This document shows positions 1-11,649 of a stretch of 64,000 bases of DNA, piece after piece; position 1 is the first letter of the stretch; every line of letters starts with the position of its first letter. The notes below the pieces were generated by a model that saw only the letters and a program-made list of their open reading frames with translations, ran no database searches and was not told the DNA's origin. Location of the stretch: contig JBAMJV010005497.1 of NCBI GenBank assembly GCA_037951105.1, positions 124,001 to 188,000 of the forward strand, given 5' to 3'. This DNA comes from Echinarachnius parma. Taxonomy: Eukaryota; Echinodermata; Echinoidea; Clypeasteroida; Echinarachniidae. The position numbers and the translations under genes were made by a program.

Positions 1-221
1 GGAGAAGTTCAATATCTAGGGATTGATGGGTTAAGAGTGAAATCTAAGGAGAAAAGGGAAAAGGTTAACCATTGGAGACGATCATGATTTTGGCATTTAC
101 ACAAATTGTGCATGACTACAAGCTCGGCACCATCTTGGCTCTCTCTTCATTGTGTTCAGATAATTTGAGTATATATACATGTAGGGGGGTAGAATAATTC
201 CAGGAAAATAAATGAATATCA

Positions 222-301
222 TTAACCTGTTCCCTTCCTGATATTGCCATCACTAAAGAGTTAATACAGGGTCCACCAGGTTCCTGTAGGCAATGGGTTA
301 A
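222..301 (+). repeat. T80 TTAA-ended mini-element, subfamily A
   Basis: An 80-bp unit starting TTAACCTGTTCCC and ending CAATGGGTTAA. The middle carries the subfamily A signature (GAGTTAATACAGG followed by CCACCAGGTTCC). The same unit recurs about 24 times in the window in both orientations, nearly always close to 80 bp. Ends of the form TTAA-CC...GG-TTAA fit a piggyBac-type target site and terminus; the family assignment is inference. Confidence 0.75.
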
Positions 302-328
302 CGTTGTATGTCATGAGCATAAAGTTAG

Positions 329-422
329 TCATCCGTTCAAGACTGGTCTCCAAAATATACTCGGGCTGAGGTTTCTGGAAAATGTTCTTTATTCCAAACT
401 CAAATCATCCTCAATTGGTTAA
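329..422 (+). repeat. T95 TTAA-ended mini-element
   Basis: Copy of a second short family, about 95 bp. Its consensus opens TTAACCCATTCAGGAC, has a middle of the form CCAAAATACTCGGGCTGGGG, and ends with an AATCTTGAATGGGTTAA-like tail. Here the left end is degraded (ATCCGTTCAAGACTGG) and the right end is CTCAATTGGTTAA. Confidence 0.6.
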
Positions 423-609
423 AAAATAAGGGAGGGGGGGAATGGCTACGGAAGAAAATATTATATAATTTCAAGACTGAGCCGGCGATAAATTGGGGGA
501 GGTTTCATGGAAGATAATAATAATAATAATATACTCAATTTATATAGCGCTTCATGGTGATAATCATCTCTAAGTGCTTTACAATGATATTATTACCCCG
601 GTCATAGGA
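346..609 (+). repeat. 264-bp duplicated segment, copy 1
   Basis: By eye this segment is identical, base for base, to 3601-3864. It comprises the right part of a T95 element, an AT-rich middle, an (AAT)n run and an 'atttatatagcgc...gtgctttacaatg' tail. That tail resembles the 3' ends of widespread invertebrate SINE/LINE-like repeats and has a diverged relative at 19550-19640. The match starts and stops abruptly. Confidence 0.85.
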
Positions 610-689
610 TACAGTGCAATCCAGCACACATTGTGTGCACCATCTCCACATGTTATACATGTAATACCAATTCAAAACGCACCGGGGAT

Positions 690-2110
690 GCGTAAGGGGG
701 AAAACAAGTATCTAGGAAAATAGATGTATGTCATTAACATCAGATGTCAAAAGCAAGATTTAAAGGGGTAAGGGAGGGATGGATTGTGGTCACAGAGGGA
801 AATGTTACACAGTGAATAGAGGGTCGGTGAGGGTGAAGGTATGTAACAAATGTATTATACCAACATTAAACGATCCTCAATGGGTTAAAGGGGAGGCCTA
901 AATGAGGAACAAACATCTAGGTAAACAAATGAATGTCATTAACATTGGATGTCACGAACTAAATTTAAAATGGGGAGGGAAGGAGGGGAAGGGAGATTGT
1001 GGTTACAAAGGGACATATTTCACTGGTGACCAGAGGGGTCTGTGAGTGCTAGGATACATACATGTATCCTATTAATAACAAAATTAAACAATCCCAAAAG
1101 GGTTAACGAGGTGGCCAAAATGGGAGACAAGCATCTAGGTAAACAAATGAATATCATTAACATTGGATGTCACAAACTAAATTTAAAATGGGGAGGGAGG
1201 GAGGGGGATGGAGATTGTGGTTATGAAGGGAAATATTTCACTGGTGACTGGATGGTCTGCATATGAGGGCAATGATACATACATGTATCCTATTAATAAC
1301 AAAATTAAACAATCCCAAAAGGGTTAACGAGGTGGCCTAAATGGGAGACAAGCATCTAGGTAAACGAATGAATGTCATTAACATTGGATGTTATGAACTA
1401 AATTTAAAAGGGAGGGAAGGAGGGGGATTGTGGTCACAGAGGCAAATATTACACAGTGACTAGAGGGTCTGCATATGAGGGCAATGATACATACATGTAT
1501 CCTATTAATAACAAAATTAAACAATCCCAAAAGGGTTAAAGAGGTGACCTTGATGGGAAACAAGCATCTAGGTAAACAAATGAATGTCATTAACATTGGA
1601 TGTTATGAACTAAATTTAAAAGGGGGAGGGAAGGAGGGGGATTGTGGTCACAGAAGCAAATAATACTCTGGTGACTAGTGACTAGTGAGGATCTGTGAGG
1701 GCAAATATCACAAATGGAATTGCCCTCAATGGGTTAAAGACGAACCCTAAAAAGGAAAACGAGCATAGATCTAGGAAAACAAATGAATTTCATTAAAATT
1801 GGATGTCATATAAGCAAGATATTAAAGGGGGAGGGACAGATAGCTGGTGGTTGCAAAGGGAAATATTACACAGGTGACTACAGGGTCTTTAGGCCGAGGA
1901 CCGGATATATGTATGTATTATACCAAAACTAAACAATCCTCAATGGGTTAAGAAGAAGGAGGCCTAAAAAGGAAAACAAGCATAGATCTAGGAAAACAAA
2001 TGAATTTCATTAAACATTGGCTGTCATTTAAAAAGCAAGATGTAGAAAGATTGAGGGGTCACATAGAGCAAAGTATAGATGAAATGGTATCACAGGTTGC
2101 ACAACAAGGG
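690..2110 (+). repeat. Satellite-like tandem array, ~213-bp unit, 7 copies
   Basis: The marker ACAAGCATCTAGG or a close variant recurs at 704, 909, 1127, 1348, 1560, 1759 and 1976, spaced 199-221 bp. Each unit contains a G-rich 'ggggagggagg' block, a 'ggtcacagaggg' block, a tail matching the right end of the T95 mini-element ('ccaaaactaaacaatcctcaatgggttaa') and 'gaatgtcattaacattggatgtca'. The three middle units are the most alike. Short open frames at 1042-1266 and 1475-1663 are by-products of the repeat. Confidence 0.9.
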
Positions 2111-2454
2111 GACCAGGGAACACAGGGGTAAACACAAGAATGTATCCTAATTCCAGAGAGACATCCCATGAGTGATTACGGGGCCACTGTATCCTGACAT
2201 TTGAGTCTTATTTACAGTTGGAGAGCAGACCTTTTCCACTACTAGTATATATTTTCCTCAGGTTCCCTCCCCCATGTTAAAGTCACATGCATTGTCTCTA
2301 TACGGAGGGGAGTATATAACCTAACTTTACAAGTAGAACCAATCCTTCTACAGTTTAACCCTTTGCCCATTTGAACCTGGTGGATCTTTGTCATTGGTTG
2401 AAAACAAGAAGGGTGCTTTTTAGTCACTTTTTGTACTTCTGAGATGAAACAAAA

Positions 2455-2590
2455 ATGTGGCATCATATTCCTTTAGATGAGGTTCTGACCTACAAGATGG
2501 TATACAGAACTCAATTCAGCCCCAAAACAGACTTTATGCCATTCTCTCTCTCACCAGGGAATGTACGATGCCATAATTCTTCCTACCAGA
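2455..2590 (-). repeat. Fragment of the 7196-7450 repeat, inverted
   Basis: GAGGTTCTGACCTACAAGATG here is the reverse complement of a stretch at about 7208-7235, so this is an inverted fragment of the dispersed repeat found at 7196 and 8925. The match fades after about 130 bp. Confidence 0.45.
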
Positions 2591-2629
2591 TATTCACAAA
2601 CTGGCAATGTATATTAGTCGCATTTATAA

Positions 2630-2709
2630 TTGATACATTGCCTATGGGAACCTGGTGGGTACTGTATAAACTCTATCGGGATTGCACATTCTAGTAGGGA
2701 ATGGGTTAA
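2630..2709 (-). repeat. T80 mini-element, subfamily A, inverted
   Basis: Runs from TTGATACATTGCCTATGGGAA to GGGAATGGGTTAA and is 80 bp. Internal ATAAACTCTATCGGGATTGC is the reverse complement of the subfamily A core. The left TTAA has decayed to TTGA. Confidence 0.7.
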
Positions 2710-3600
2710 CATTGACAAGACGAATGCAAAACAGCCAACCAGACTCCCCTATATATGATTGAGCAATTTATGTTACATACGCAGCTTGTTTTGCCCATCT
2801 GACTCTTACCAGCATCTTGTTATAATGAGTATAATATTCATTTTAATTTTATACGAGTGATGTTAATGATAGATATCTCTAACTATAAAAGTTATAAATT
2901 GAAGTGGAAGAAACACAACAGTGACAAGATGCCAGGTACAGTCAGAAGAGCATAAAAGCCATGCATACAACTTAGCTAACTCAACTGAAGTCTGCATGTA
3001 TTTCACTTTAGCCATTATCTAATAATAATCAAAGCGATTCTGCATTGCCAATTTGTATTTTATATATAACATGCAGGGAGAGTTTTTAAAACTAGTGTAA
3101 TTTGAGAAGAAACAAATTAATGTGTTCATTTACAGTGGCCATGCAGAGAATTAGGTTATAACTTTTCTTCTAATGCTGCTTTTGATATATTAAATCTTTT
3201 TGTGTTTTCTGAGGGGATGAGGAGAAAAAACAAATCATTAACTATATTTTAATTTGTTCATAGCGCGGCGGTGCAGGGAAATTCTTTGCTTGAAACATGA
3301 GCGGCTTTATAATGGGACACATTTGGGACGCAGCTGCTATGGTGGCCTGCGCTGACCTGATTAGAATCGGAACAAAGAAATAAAATATTTGGAACATGAG
3401 GGGAAAAAAATACACAGATGTGTTAACATTGAATAAAGTAAAGCTTTTCAAATGTTTTAAACGAACATGGATGATGACATTTCATATAGTTAATGGTTTG
3501 CAAAGCTTAACTTGCAAATCTTATTTTACAAATTGTAAAATGTATGCGGGCCAACTTTTCTGGGTCACATTATGCCACATGATACATACCTGGTAATTGA
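2710..3600. other. Mostly unique AT-rich DNA
   Basis: No gene or clear repeat seen. A somewhat GC-richer stretch at 3262-3370 (with an E-box CAGCTG) is single-copy within the window. Short open frames here have no protein-like composition or splice context. Confidence 0.4.
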
Positions 3601-3864
3601 GTCTCCAAAATATACTCGGGCTGAGGTTTCTGGAAAATGTTCTTTATTCCAAACTCAAATCATCCTCAATTGGTTAAAAAATAAGGGAGGGGGGGAATGG
3701 CTACGGAAGAAAATATTATATAATTTCAAGACTGAGCCGGCGATAAATTGGGGGAGGTTTCATGGAAGATAATAATAATAATAATATACTCAATTTATAT
3801 AGCGCTTCATGGTGATAATCATCTCTAAGTGCTTTACAATGATATTATTACCCCGGTCATAGGA
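3601..3864 (+). repeat. 264-bp duplicated segment, copy 2
   Basis: Perfect match by eye to 346-609, lying 3,255 bp downstream in the same orientation. Flanks differ at once on both sides (GGTAATTGA before, ATGGTGG after). Confidence 0.85.
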
Positions 3865-4079
3865 ATGGTGGATGCAAAGGTGAAACAAGAGAGGGATAGA
3901 CAGACAGAGAGAGAGAGAAATTAGCTTATGAGCGCACGGAAAGGAAATTCAATCATGCTCGGCGATGGAGCATTCTAGCAAATAGAAATGAGGATGTTAG
4001 ATTGGTGAAGATAGATTTGACGATGAAGGAACATCTTAGGGTTAACGAATGACCCATTTCCCATTTGCTCTGTGGTTTT

Positions 4080-4340
4080 TGGTTTGTTTGGTCTACACCC
4101 ATTTGTAATATATGCTTGGTCTTCACCAATTTGTTATACGCTTCCTTTGATCTACGACATGATGCCTGAAACTGACATTCCCCATCCATCTCCAGACTCG
4201 ACATCCAACCCTAAACTTAATCCTAACCCTAATTCCAACCCCTAATCCTGATCAAACTGTATTAACTTGTCAAAGCTTCTGTTTAAGCATCTTTTTAATA
4301 CAAGATGGGGGTAGACCAAATGGGTGCAGACTAATCAGCA
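4080..4340. repeat. Diverged 'assigned-sites' repeat with CCTAACCC-like core
   Basis: Contains TTTGGTCTACACCCATTTG on one side, a degenerate CCTAACCCTAA run in the middle (about 4205-4245), and GGGGTAGACCAAATGGGTG on the other, giving an inverted arrangement around the telomere-like core. The same combination (TAATCCTAATCCC, then GTAGACCGAATGGGTGTGGACC) occurs at 46570-46640, so it is a dispersed repeat. Confidence 0.55.
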
Positions 4341-4529
4341 GTATTAGATGGAAGTAGAACAAGGAGGGAGATGACAGCAGCAATGTCTGGATGTTGAGGA
4401 AAAGTGCATGCAATGTCAAACATAATTTTCGCTCTTCCTTTTAATAAGTGGAGATGGAAATTGCTTTTTGACCAATTTCAAGATTATCTAATTTATGTGT
4501 ACTTTCAAGATACATTCATAAGAAGGTAC

Positions 4530-4710
4530 CCAGAGGGGGCACATGGTTTATAGGGGGGCACAGTGCCTCCCCTTTAATTGTCTTCCAAAAACAATACTAC
4601 AACAAAACGGTAATAAATAGAAAAAGAGAAAGAGTAAGCTCCCCCCCCCCCCCCCAACAAAAAAATAAAAAATAATAATACACAAATAAGTAGCATGCCC
4701 CCAATTAGTA
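4530..4710. repeat. G-run/C-run dispersed repeat
   Basis: GGGGGGCACAGTGCCTCCCC is followed by an A-rich stretch, a C15 run (4641-4655) and ATGCCCCCAATTAGTA. Related arrangements, including CCCCCAATAATTAGTA, occur near 29520 and 39428, so the run is part of a repeat family and not a chance homopolymer. Confidence 0.5.
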
Positions 4711-5129
4711 ATCCAATTTGATGCTGCAAAATTCAACATTATATTAATTGATTTACCTTCTGTATTTGTTTGTAGTTTTCATTGCATGTTAATATTCCAT
4801 TTTCAAAGGATTTATGCTTCTATGTACTAAAAGGAGTTTGTATAGTCGGTAATGGTTGCACAATATAGACTGCAAGGACTGCTATCTTCATAAAGGGAAT
4901 ATATTCAAGTGAAGACAGACACTGCCCAATATACCCAAATGCACAAGAAAGATTTTAACTTTGAATTTGACTTTGATCTTCATAAACAAAAATTGAGGCA
5001 CAAATCATAAAATAAAAAATTAACTCATTGACTACGAAATAACATAATCTCTATGGACTTTACCCACATTTTACCAAGTTCCCATAGTAAATGAGTTTTG
5101 GGACTAATGCAATGTGCATGTGACTGTGC

Positions 5130-5540
5130 TCATGGAGACTCCCAGGCAAGAAACATACCCCAATTAACATGGTAGAGGCATGAAAACATAAAATAAAATG
5201 TTCGTTCAGGAAGGTAATGTGGACGTGTCCTTCGAGAGTCCTGGCAAGAAATAAGCCCCATTAATGTTCACCAGTGCACAAAGAACGTGGTAGAGGTATA
5301 CAAACATGAAACATATAACATATAATGAAACGTGAAGGGAGGAAGACTCCCAGGCACGGAACATGCCCCAATTAATCTTCACAATCGCACAAAGAACATG
5401 GTAGATTTATGAAAACATGAAACCTATAGTGAAACGTTAAAGGAAGGCAGGCAATGTGGACGCGTCCTTCGAGAGTCGTGGCAAGAAACATGCCCCCATT
5501 AATGTTCACCAGCACACAAAGAACATGGCGGGGAGTCGTC
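5130..5540 (+). repeat. Tandem array, about 4 units of 98-127 bp
   Basis: A 'gagtcctggcaagaaacatgccccaattaa' block recurs near 5140, 5238, 5346 and 5473, each followed by 'aaagaacatggtagag...gaaaacatgaaa'. Unit length varies through small indels. Confidence 0.75.
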
Positions 5541-5699
5541 ATCATCACGGGGAAAATGTGTCGACTCGCAGGGAGGGAAATCCAGCAGGAATTTCCGCCT
5601 TGTGCAGAAAAATAGGCCAATTCTGTTTGTTCAGTGTTCACTTTATTCTTGTATTTGATCACATCGCTTTATTGCCTCCCCAGTTGCCTTACATACCCC

Positions 5700-6140
5700 T
5701 GATGTGCTCCAGCAGCATCATAATTTGATTTGGGCTAAATCTAGGTTGGAGTCTTGCGCTATACCCGGGATTCGCCCCCTTTGTGTCTTTCTCATGAACA
5801 ATTTAATAAATGAGCGAGTGAAGTGCGATGCATTAGACCTGACATGTTTAGACCTGGCATGAGAAATTGGATTATGTCTCTGCATTCTGGTGGCTCATTT
5901 GTTAACCTCTGTGAAAACCTTTTTTTTATTATTACTTGATGGTTCCCTGCTAAATATTGCATGTAAATCCGCTTGTTCGTGCCTCTGAGTCAGTCGCCTC
6001 GGATGCAAATAATGAAGAATTCTTGGTAATTAATTGGTTCAGATTCCAGGAATCAAATTGACAATTTTCCATGGTAAATTGATCATACTGTTTAGTTAAC
6101 ACATTTTAAGTGAGGTTTGTAGAACATTTGTTTTCTTCTT
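5700..6140. other. Unique segment with octamer site
   Basis: No gene or repeat recognised. ATGCAAAT (a POU octamer) at 6003-6010 lies close to TGAGTCA (AP-1-like, about 5987) and to TAATTAATTG. Chance occurrence is possible in AT-rich DNA. Confidence 0.2.
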
Positions 6141-6229
6141 TTAAACCTGCTCCCTTTAAGATTATTTGAGATTATGCAATCCCATAGACTTTAATCAATC
6201 CCCATCAGGTTCCATAGGCAAAGGGTTAA
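6141..6229 (+). repeat. T80 mini-element, diverged
   Basis: Runs from TTAAACCTGCTCCCTTT to GGCAAAGGGTTAA. The internal CAATCCCATAGACTTTA places it nearer subfamily B. Confidence 0.6.
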
Positions 6230-6689
6230 ATATATATATTTCACAATCTTTTCCATTAGATACATGTAATCAAACATATTAAAGGAAAAATGTACATTTT
6301 TTCTTTAGATTTCATTATCTTTCCAGATATATAGGCTTGGTTCATTATGTATGTTATCTTGAAAACAACAGGATGACTCATGAAACAACATTGAATGGTT
6401 GAATGTATGACAATGTGAGCGAGGTGAACATTATGCACCCCTGTAGAATGCCATGTTTTTGTCAGGTGTTTACAGTGTATGTTTTCTATCACATATCATT
6501 TCCTGTAATCAATGTTTTGTCTAGACCCTCTGGCATTCTACGATCTTTGATCTTTCACCCTTCCATATTTTGTTTTTGTTTTTCTCGAACTCAAATGTTC
6601 CCATTTTGTTTCTAGTTGGTTGGTTTATATAGTTGGTTGTTCCTTTGTTGCAGATTAGGGTCAGGATTGTTGATGTGTTTAATATGGCA

Positions 6690-7195
6690 TTGCGTGACAT
6701 CATTTAACCCATTGGAGATTATTTGAATTTTATATTAACACACTTTCTATATGGACCCTGCATGCATTGGTACCTGTTCCATTTTTTGTTGCATTAAACT
6801 CAAAGACTATTTCATTTTGGTATATTTTTGGTAAGAGTGAGAGGTTGCTACTGCTAGGGCCTTTGTGACATCATTAATAACCCATTGGAGATTATTTGAA
6901 TTTTATATTAACACACTTTCTATATGGACCCTGCATGCATTGGTACCTGTACCATTTTTTGTTGCATTAAACTCAAAGACTATTTCATTTTGGTATATTT
7001 TTGGTAAGAGTGAGAGGTTGCTACTGCTAGGGCCTTTGTGACATCATTTAACCCATTGGAGATTATTTGAATTTGATAACACACTTTCTCTATGGGACCC
7101 TGCATGCATTGGTACCTGTACCATTTTTTTGCGCATTAAACTCAGACTATTTCATTTTGGTATATTTTTGGCAAGAGTGCGAAGGTGTTAGATTG
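6690..7195 (+). repeat. Tandem array, 3 units of ~172 bp
   Basis: TAACCCATTGGAGATTATTT recurs at 6705, 6878 and 7049 (spacing 173 and 171). Units share 'ggaccctgcatgcattggtacc' and 'attttggtatatttttggtaagagtg'. The first two units are nearly identical; the third has small deletions. Confidence 0.9.
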
Positions 7196-7450
7196 AGTTA
7201 CACATACCATCTTGTAGGTCAGAACCTCCTCTACGTGATGCAAACGTTTCAGATAATAATCATTGGTTATTTTGGGAATATTCCTCAGATATCAAATAGA
7301 GCTACATTTGGTTTCTACATGCCTTCAAACCGGAAGGATGATTATCTCGGAAGTACAAACAGTGCCTTGGTACCATTCTATTTCTCAGCCGACAATATCA
7401 TGCATTCTCCCTATGAGAACAGGAACATGTTCAGGGACTAGTCGTGAATG
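7196..7450 (+). repeat. Dispersed ~250-bp repeat, copy 1
   Basis: Aligns over its length with 8925-9165 (shared anchors: TACCATCTTGTAG, TTTCAGATAATAAT, AGAGCTACAT, GATTATYTCGGAAGTAC, CCGACRATAT). One plus-strand frame is open across both copies. No known domain is visible. A third, inverted fragment lies at 2455-2590. Confidence 0.6.
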
Positions 7451-8111
7451 AGTTAATGGGTCTTAGATAAAAGTTACCAATCACCTTAAAACTCAGAACT
7501 ATCTTTAATTCTTACTTAGAGAGTTTAAGACTGGCCACATTCTGGTGATCGCTTTGACCTACCATCCCACGTATTTTAGTAAGGAATATGCATGATATGC
7601 TTTACATGGGAACTGAAACCAATACTCCCTTATGATAGCAGGGAAGCATACATTCGAAATGGATATATACACTGGTCCAAGCATATAACATTCAGTAGCT
7701 GTATTTAGAGCTCTGCATGTTGCCGATATGTTTTCAGTTGGAACTCTACCCATGCATCATTCATGCCTGTCTGCAATATATATAGCAGATGATCATATGT
7801 TTGAAGTTTATCTTGTAGTCCAAGCATCCAATTAAGTAGGGACTTGTGGTTAATTTAGCCCCAGAACTGTCTAAAAGAGCCCAGGCTCTAAAATCACGAA
7901 CAAGCTCTTTTGTAAATTACAAGAGTACAAATGCAAAACAATTTTCAGACTGCATGCTTAATTTTGGCAGACTTGAAACAAAATGGAATTTCTCTCCTTA
8001 TCGAAACCCATCCAGTATATTTTTCAGGCACATATTGTGATTATAATGGATGTACGTATTGTGCATGATCATTTGCGAGAACAATTAAACGGGGATATCT
8101 AAAAAGAAGTT

Positions 8112-8191
8112 TTAACCCCTTGACTACGGGAACCGTGTGGGTTGTGTACAAAGTCTATGGAGATTTCAGAAACCCGTAGGGGACGGTTTAA
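8112..8191 (-). repeat. T80 mini-element, subfamily B, inverted
   Basis: 80 bp, from TTAACCCCTTGACTACGGGAA to GGACGGTTTAA. The core GTGTACAAAGTCTATGGAG is the subfamily B signature. Confidence 0.75.
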
Positions 8192-8398
8192 GTGACTACA
8201 TCTGTACATGTATGAGGCCTGAAACCAATATCCCTGTATCATGGCCGCTTTCGATGTACATTGTCTGAAATTGATCTTGTGTATACTTCCCGATTGCCAA
8301 GTATCCCATATCATTACTTGGCCACACATACAGTATAATTATGTTGCATCTATAGGCCAAGGATCTCCCTGCATTCATGCGACGGAGCCTCATTAAAC

Positions 8399-8460
8399 AC
8401 ATTCAGGACTATCATTTTTATACGAGAATATACATGATTGAAATGCCTTCAGTGGGTTAA
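8399..8460 (+). repeat. T95 mini-element, truncated
   Basis: Contains ATTCAGGACTATC and ends CCTTCAGTGGGTTAA, with the middle shortened or diverged. Confidence 0.4.
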
Positions 8461-8924
8461 AGTGATGGATATAATATTGGAGGCTATAGCCAGCATTCGG
8501 TTTCAGTTTCAGATCATTTTACACTTTAACGAATCATAGCATATTTACAGTGTGAGATCTTGAGGAAAAAAATACAGAGGCTTTTCGAGGTTATAAACCT
8601 ATTAGCCACATTGACCTCATGCACAAACTCAAGATAGAAGAAAGACAAAATGTATGTTTTTTGTATGATGCACTGCATCTCCAGTATTAACAGAGTTCAA
8701 CAGATTTCCGCATGAACAAATCTGGAAGGAGTTTTTTTTTGCTGAAATGATGGCATATTTTTTTCTGATGAAGTCATCATAAAGTCTCTTCATATCCTGA
8801 CCTCTCCGAGCAAGATACATTATGACTTTAAACACATTACCGTACACAAGCACCTACAATCAAAATCATAGACATTGTTGGGTGAGAGCGGTAAGGGCGT
8901 TAAGTCAGTTTTTGAGGTAAACTG

Positions 8925-9165
8925 AGTTATGCATGTACCATCTTGTAGTTGTAGATCAGTGCTACCTCAATGTAATGCCAAATTTTCAGATGATAATTAT
9001 TTCAATTTTTACAAATATTTATACAAAATCAAAGAGAGCTACATGTACATTTGGATCCACAAGGCTCCCAAACTTTAACCATGATTATTTCCGAAGTACC
9101 AAACGTGACTTAGTGCCCTTCTCTTCCTCAACCGACGATATGTACCCGAGTAGTTTGTGCATTAT
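8925..9165 (+). repeat. Dispersed ~250-bp repeat, copy 2
   Basis: Partner of 7196-7450, with roughly two thirds of positions alike by eye. The corresponding plus-strand frame is again open (8933-9184). No tandem linkage: 1.5 kb of other sequence separates the two copies. Confidence 0.6.
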
Positions 9166-9507
9166 CCACTTACGACTGACCTAATTACAGGTAGAAGACC
9201 TTCTCGGCCTTAATAGGGGTCTACCTGTACTTCCAAGAAGGTCTGTATTTACAAACCAACAGACCTTTCTGGTCCAACACACACAAGGGGTACTGTAATT
9301 TGTACCACCTCGTATCGCTAGACCAGATGCACTGATTGCGTGCATCTGTGAATCTGTAATGTGGAATCGGAGCAAATACTTGGGCAGATGTTGAGCAGCC
9401 CCACATATTGACAATGCCGTTTGCATCGGTGGTGAATCTGTGCCGTTTGTACATATACATGTATGTATACGTCTTTGGGGAATGCATGCATCCATCCCTG
9501 CATGATT

Positions 9508-9700
9508 GGTTAAATGAAAGTTTATTAGGAGAGAGAAATTTAGGTCATCCTACAAATCAACATCAAAGGCACTGTACATACTGCAACAGTAGTAGAATCT
9601 TTGGTGCTTCCGCACGTGCACATCTTTGATAAATTTGTTAAATGAATTTTCATTAGGGAAAACAAATGTAGGTCACTTCATGACCCCATGACACAAGTAG
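9508..9700 (+). repeat. Diverged two-unit tandem repeat, ~128 bp
   Basis: GGTTAAATGAAAGTTTATTAGG at 9508 and TGTTAAATGAATTTTCATTAGG at 9636 begin related blocks ending in 'aggtcatcc/aggtcactt'. Confidence 0.45.
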
Positions 9701-10591
9701 AGCCCTTAACCCATTGCCATAAGTGCATAGTGGACTATGCATCAATTCTATGGGAATCTCAAATTCTGAGAGGGAAAGCACTTTACGGTATGCTCTTTAG
9801 GGTACCCCTCTCAGTATAAATATGGGAAGAAAGCCTTAAAGGTATACTCGAGTGTTTGTACTATCTGATTTTTGCGGTGAGTGTTTTGGTTGATTATGAT
9901 TCCATGAGATATCATTTAGTAAGGACTTCTAAAAGAGAATGATTCCCCCTAACTCCTGGCATACTTGTAAAAATGTGATAATTGGTCCTTCTCAAGCAGG
10001 GGATCCCATGAAATAAATTCCATGAGGTACAATGGAATGAGAATTTGGCTTATCTTGAATTATGACAAATATTTAGGTTGTGAGTCATGGAAATATAACA
10101 CTACATAATGATACTTTAACAGTATCCATGAAGGCTATTACACAGCATATTATTTTTAAACTTTATGAAGCTTGACCATTACTCTATATTACCTTTTAAG
10201 TTTGAGTTGCTATTAAAGAGGGGCTTGGAAGGCATACCGAATGTAGAAACAAGACTGCCTTGCTCTGTATAAATGTGTGTGCATACATAAACACACTGAG
10301 GAAATCAAACCAAGGCTCTCTTGGCGTAACCCTGCCATTATCTATGCAGGAAAGGCATTTAGGTCACTATAATATATTACTTTCCCATGCAACCAAATGA
10401 GTTATAAGAATATTTTGGAGGTCAAAATTATGAAAGCTAGTACTGTATGCTTACACACACACACACAGATATATTTTGACCAAAGATTTCGGAGATCGGT
10501 GTAGCTTATTTTACTCCATGGATTAAACTCCTACAGAGTATTTAGAAGAAATAACCTAACAAGTAGGCCTACCAAGTACCAAGTGATGCCA

Positions 10592-10672
10592 TTAAACCCA
10601 TTCCCCTCCAGTTTCTGAACTCTCCAAAGACTTTGTACACAGCCCAACCGGTTCCTGTAGTCAGCGGGTTAA
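10592..10672 (+). repeat. T80 mini-element, subfamily B
   Basis: 81 bp, from TTAAACCCATTCCCC to GTAGTCAGCGGGTTAA, with the core CAAAGACTTTGTACACAGCCC. Confidence 0.75.
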
Positions 10673-10732
10673 TTAACCCTGGGTTAACTTTAATACGCTG
10701 TTGGGAATTTGGGCCCAATATTATCTTCATGG

Positions 10733-10934
10733 TACCGTAAACCGGGATGACTTTTGCCACTTTTTGAGATGAATGTATTATCATTAAGCCTCACTTATTA
10801 GAACAAATTTCTTATTGTTTCAAATATCTTCTTATAGCGTTATGTATAGAATCAGAAATAAGCTCTAAAGAGTGAGACTTGATAAAAAATACATCCTTCT
10901 CAAAAAGTGGCCAAAGTCACCCCAGTTTACGGTA
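10733..10934. mobile_element. 202-bp MITE with CCGTAAAC ends
   Basis: Left arm TACCGTAAACCGGGATGAC...GCCACTTTTTGAGA and right arm TTCTCAAAAAGTGGCC...CCCAGTTTACGGTA form a long terminal inverted repeat around a ~120-bp AT-rich centre. The TA on each side fits a TA target duplication, as in Tc1/mariner-like elements. It has no coding capacity, so it is a non-autonomous element. Confidence 0.8.
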
Positions 10935-11180
10935 GCTATATCACTACATGCATGGCCTGCAGATGGCGAGTTGAGAGGTATTGTGAGAAGAAACACCACT
11001 GCATTGGTTTGTAATGTATGCGTGCGTGCTCTGAGGCACGTGCTCTGGTGACATTATTCTGTGAAAGGAGCCCACTGAGGGAACCCTCGTGACACGCTTC
11101 GTCTATTCTAGCAAATCATCGAGACGACACATTACCGGGTAGAAGGGCATCCTATGGCAACCTTGGGGTCATCCGTTTCC

Positions 11181-11530
11181 TGGTAAGGCATTGTCTTTCT
11201 TCTTAAAAGTACTATCTAATTTAGAAGCCGCACAATATGAAACAATACATGGCACAAAGTGTTATGACAGGTAGATACAATATCTGGTAAGTCATCTCAC
11301 TGTCCATCTATTTAAAAGCACAATCTTCAGAAGCACAATATGTAGGGAACGATACATGAAAAACTACATGAAATTAAATGTATTATGAGAGGTAGAAAAT
11401 ACATTAATACCCTGGTAAGGCATCTCACTATCCTTCTATTTAAAAGCGCTATCTTCATAACAAATATGTGGTGAACAACACATGAAACACTACATGAAGT
11501 GAAGTGCTATGAGAGGTAGGTAATGTGGCA
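11181..11530 (+). repeat. Tandem array, 3 units of 105-143 bp
   Basis: GGTAAGGCATYTC blocks at 11181, 11286 and 11429 are each followed by 'cttctatttaaaagc', an 'acaatatg' block, 'gatacatgaaa' and 'tatgagaggtag'. The first unit is the shortest. Confidence 0.75.
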
Positions 11531-11554
11531 GCTCCATGGGATATAATACCTCAC

Positions 11555-11649
11555 TTAACCCACGCAAGGCTTTTTGATTTTGTATATAACATGCATTCTC
11601 CATAGGCCAGAGCCTGACTATGTTTTGGGACAAGTCCTGAACAGGGTAA
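11555..11649 (-). repeat. T95 mini-element, inverted
   Basis: Starts TTAACCCACGCAAGG and passes through TATAACATGCATTCTCCATAG and 'ccagagcctga' to GTCCTGAACAGGGTAA. It reads as the reverse complement of the T95 consensus. Confidence 0.6.
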
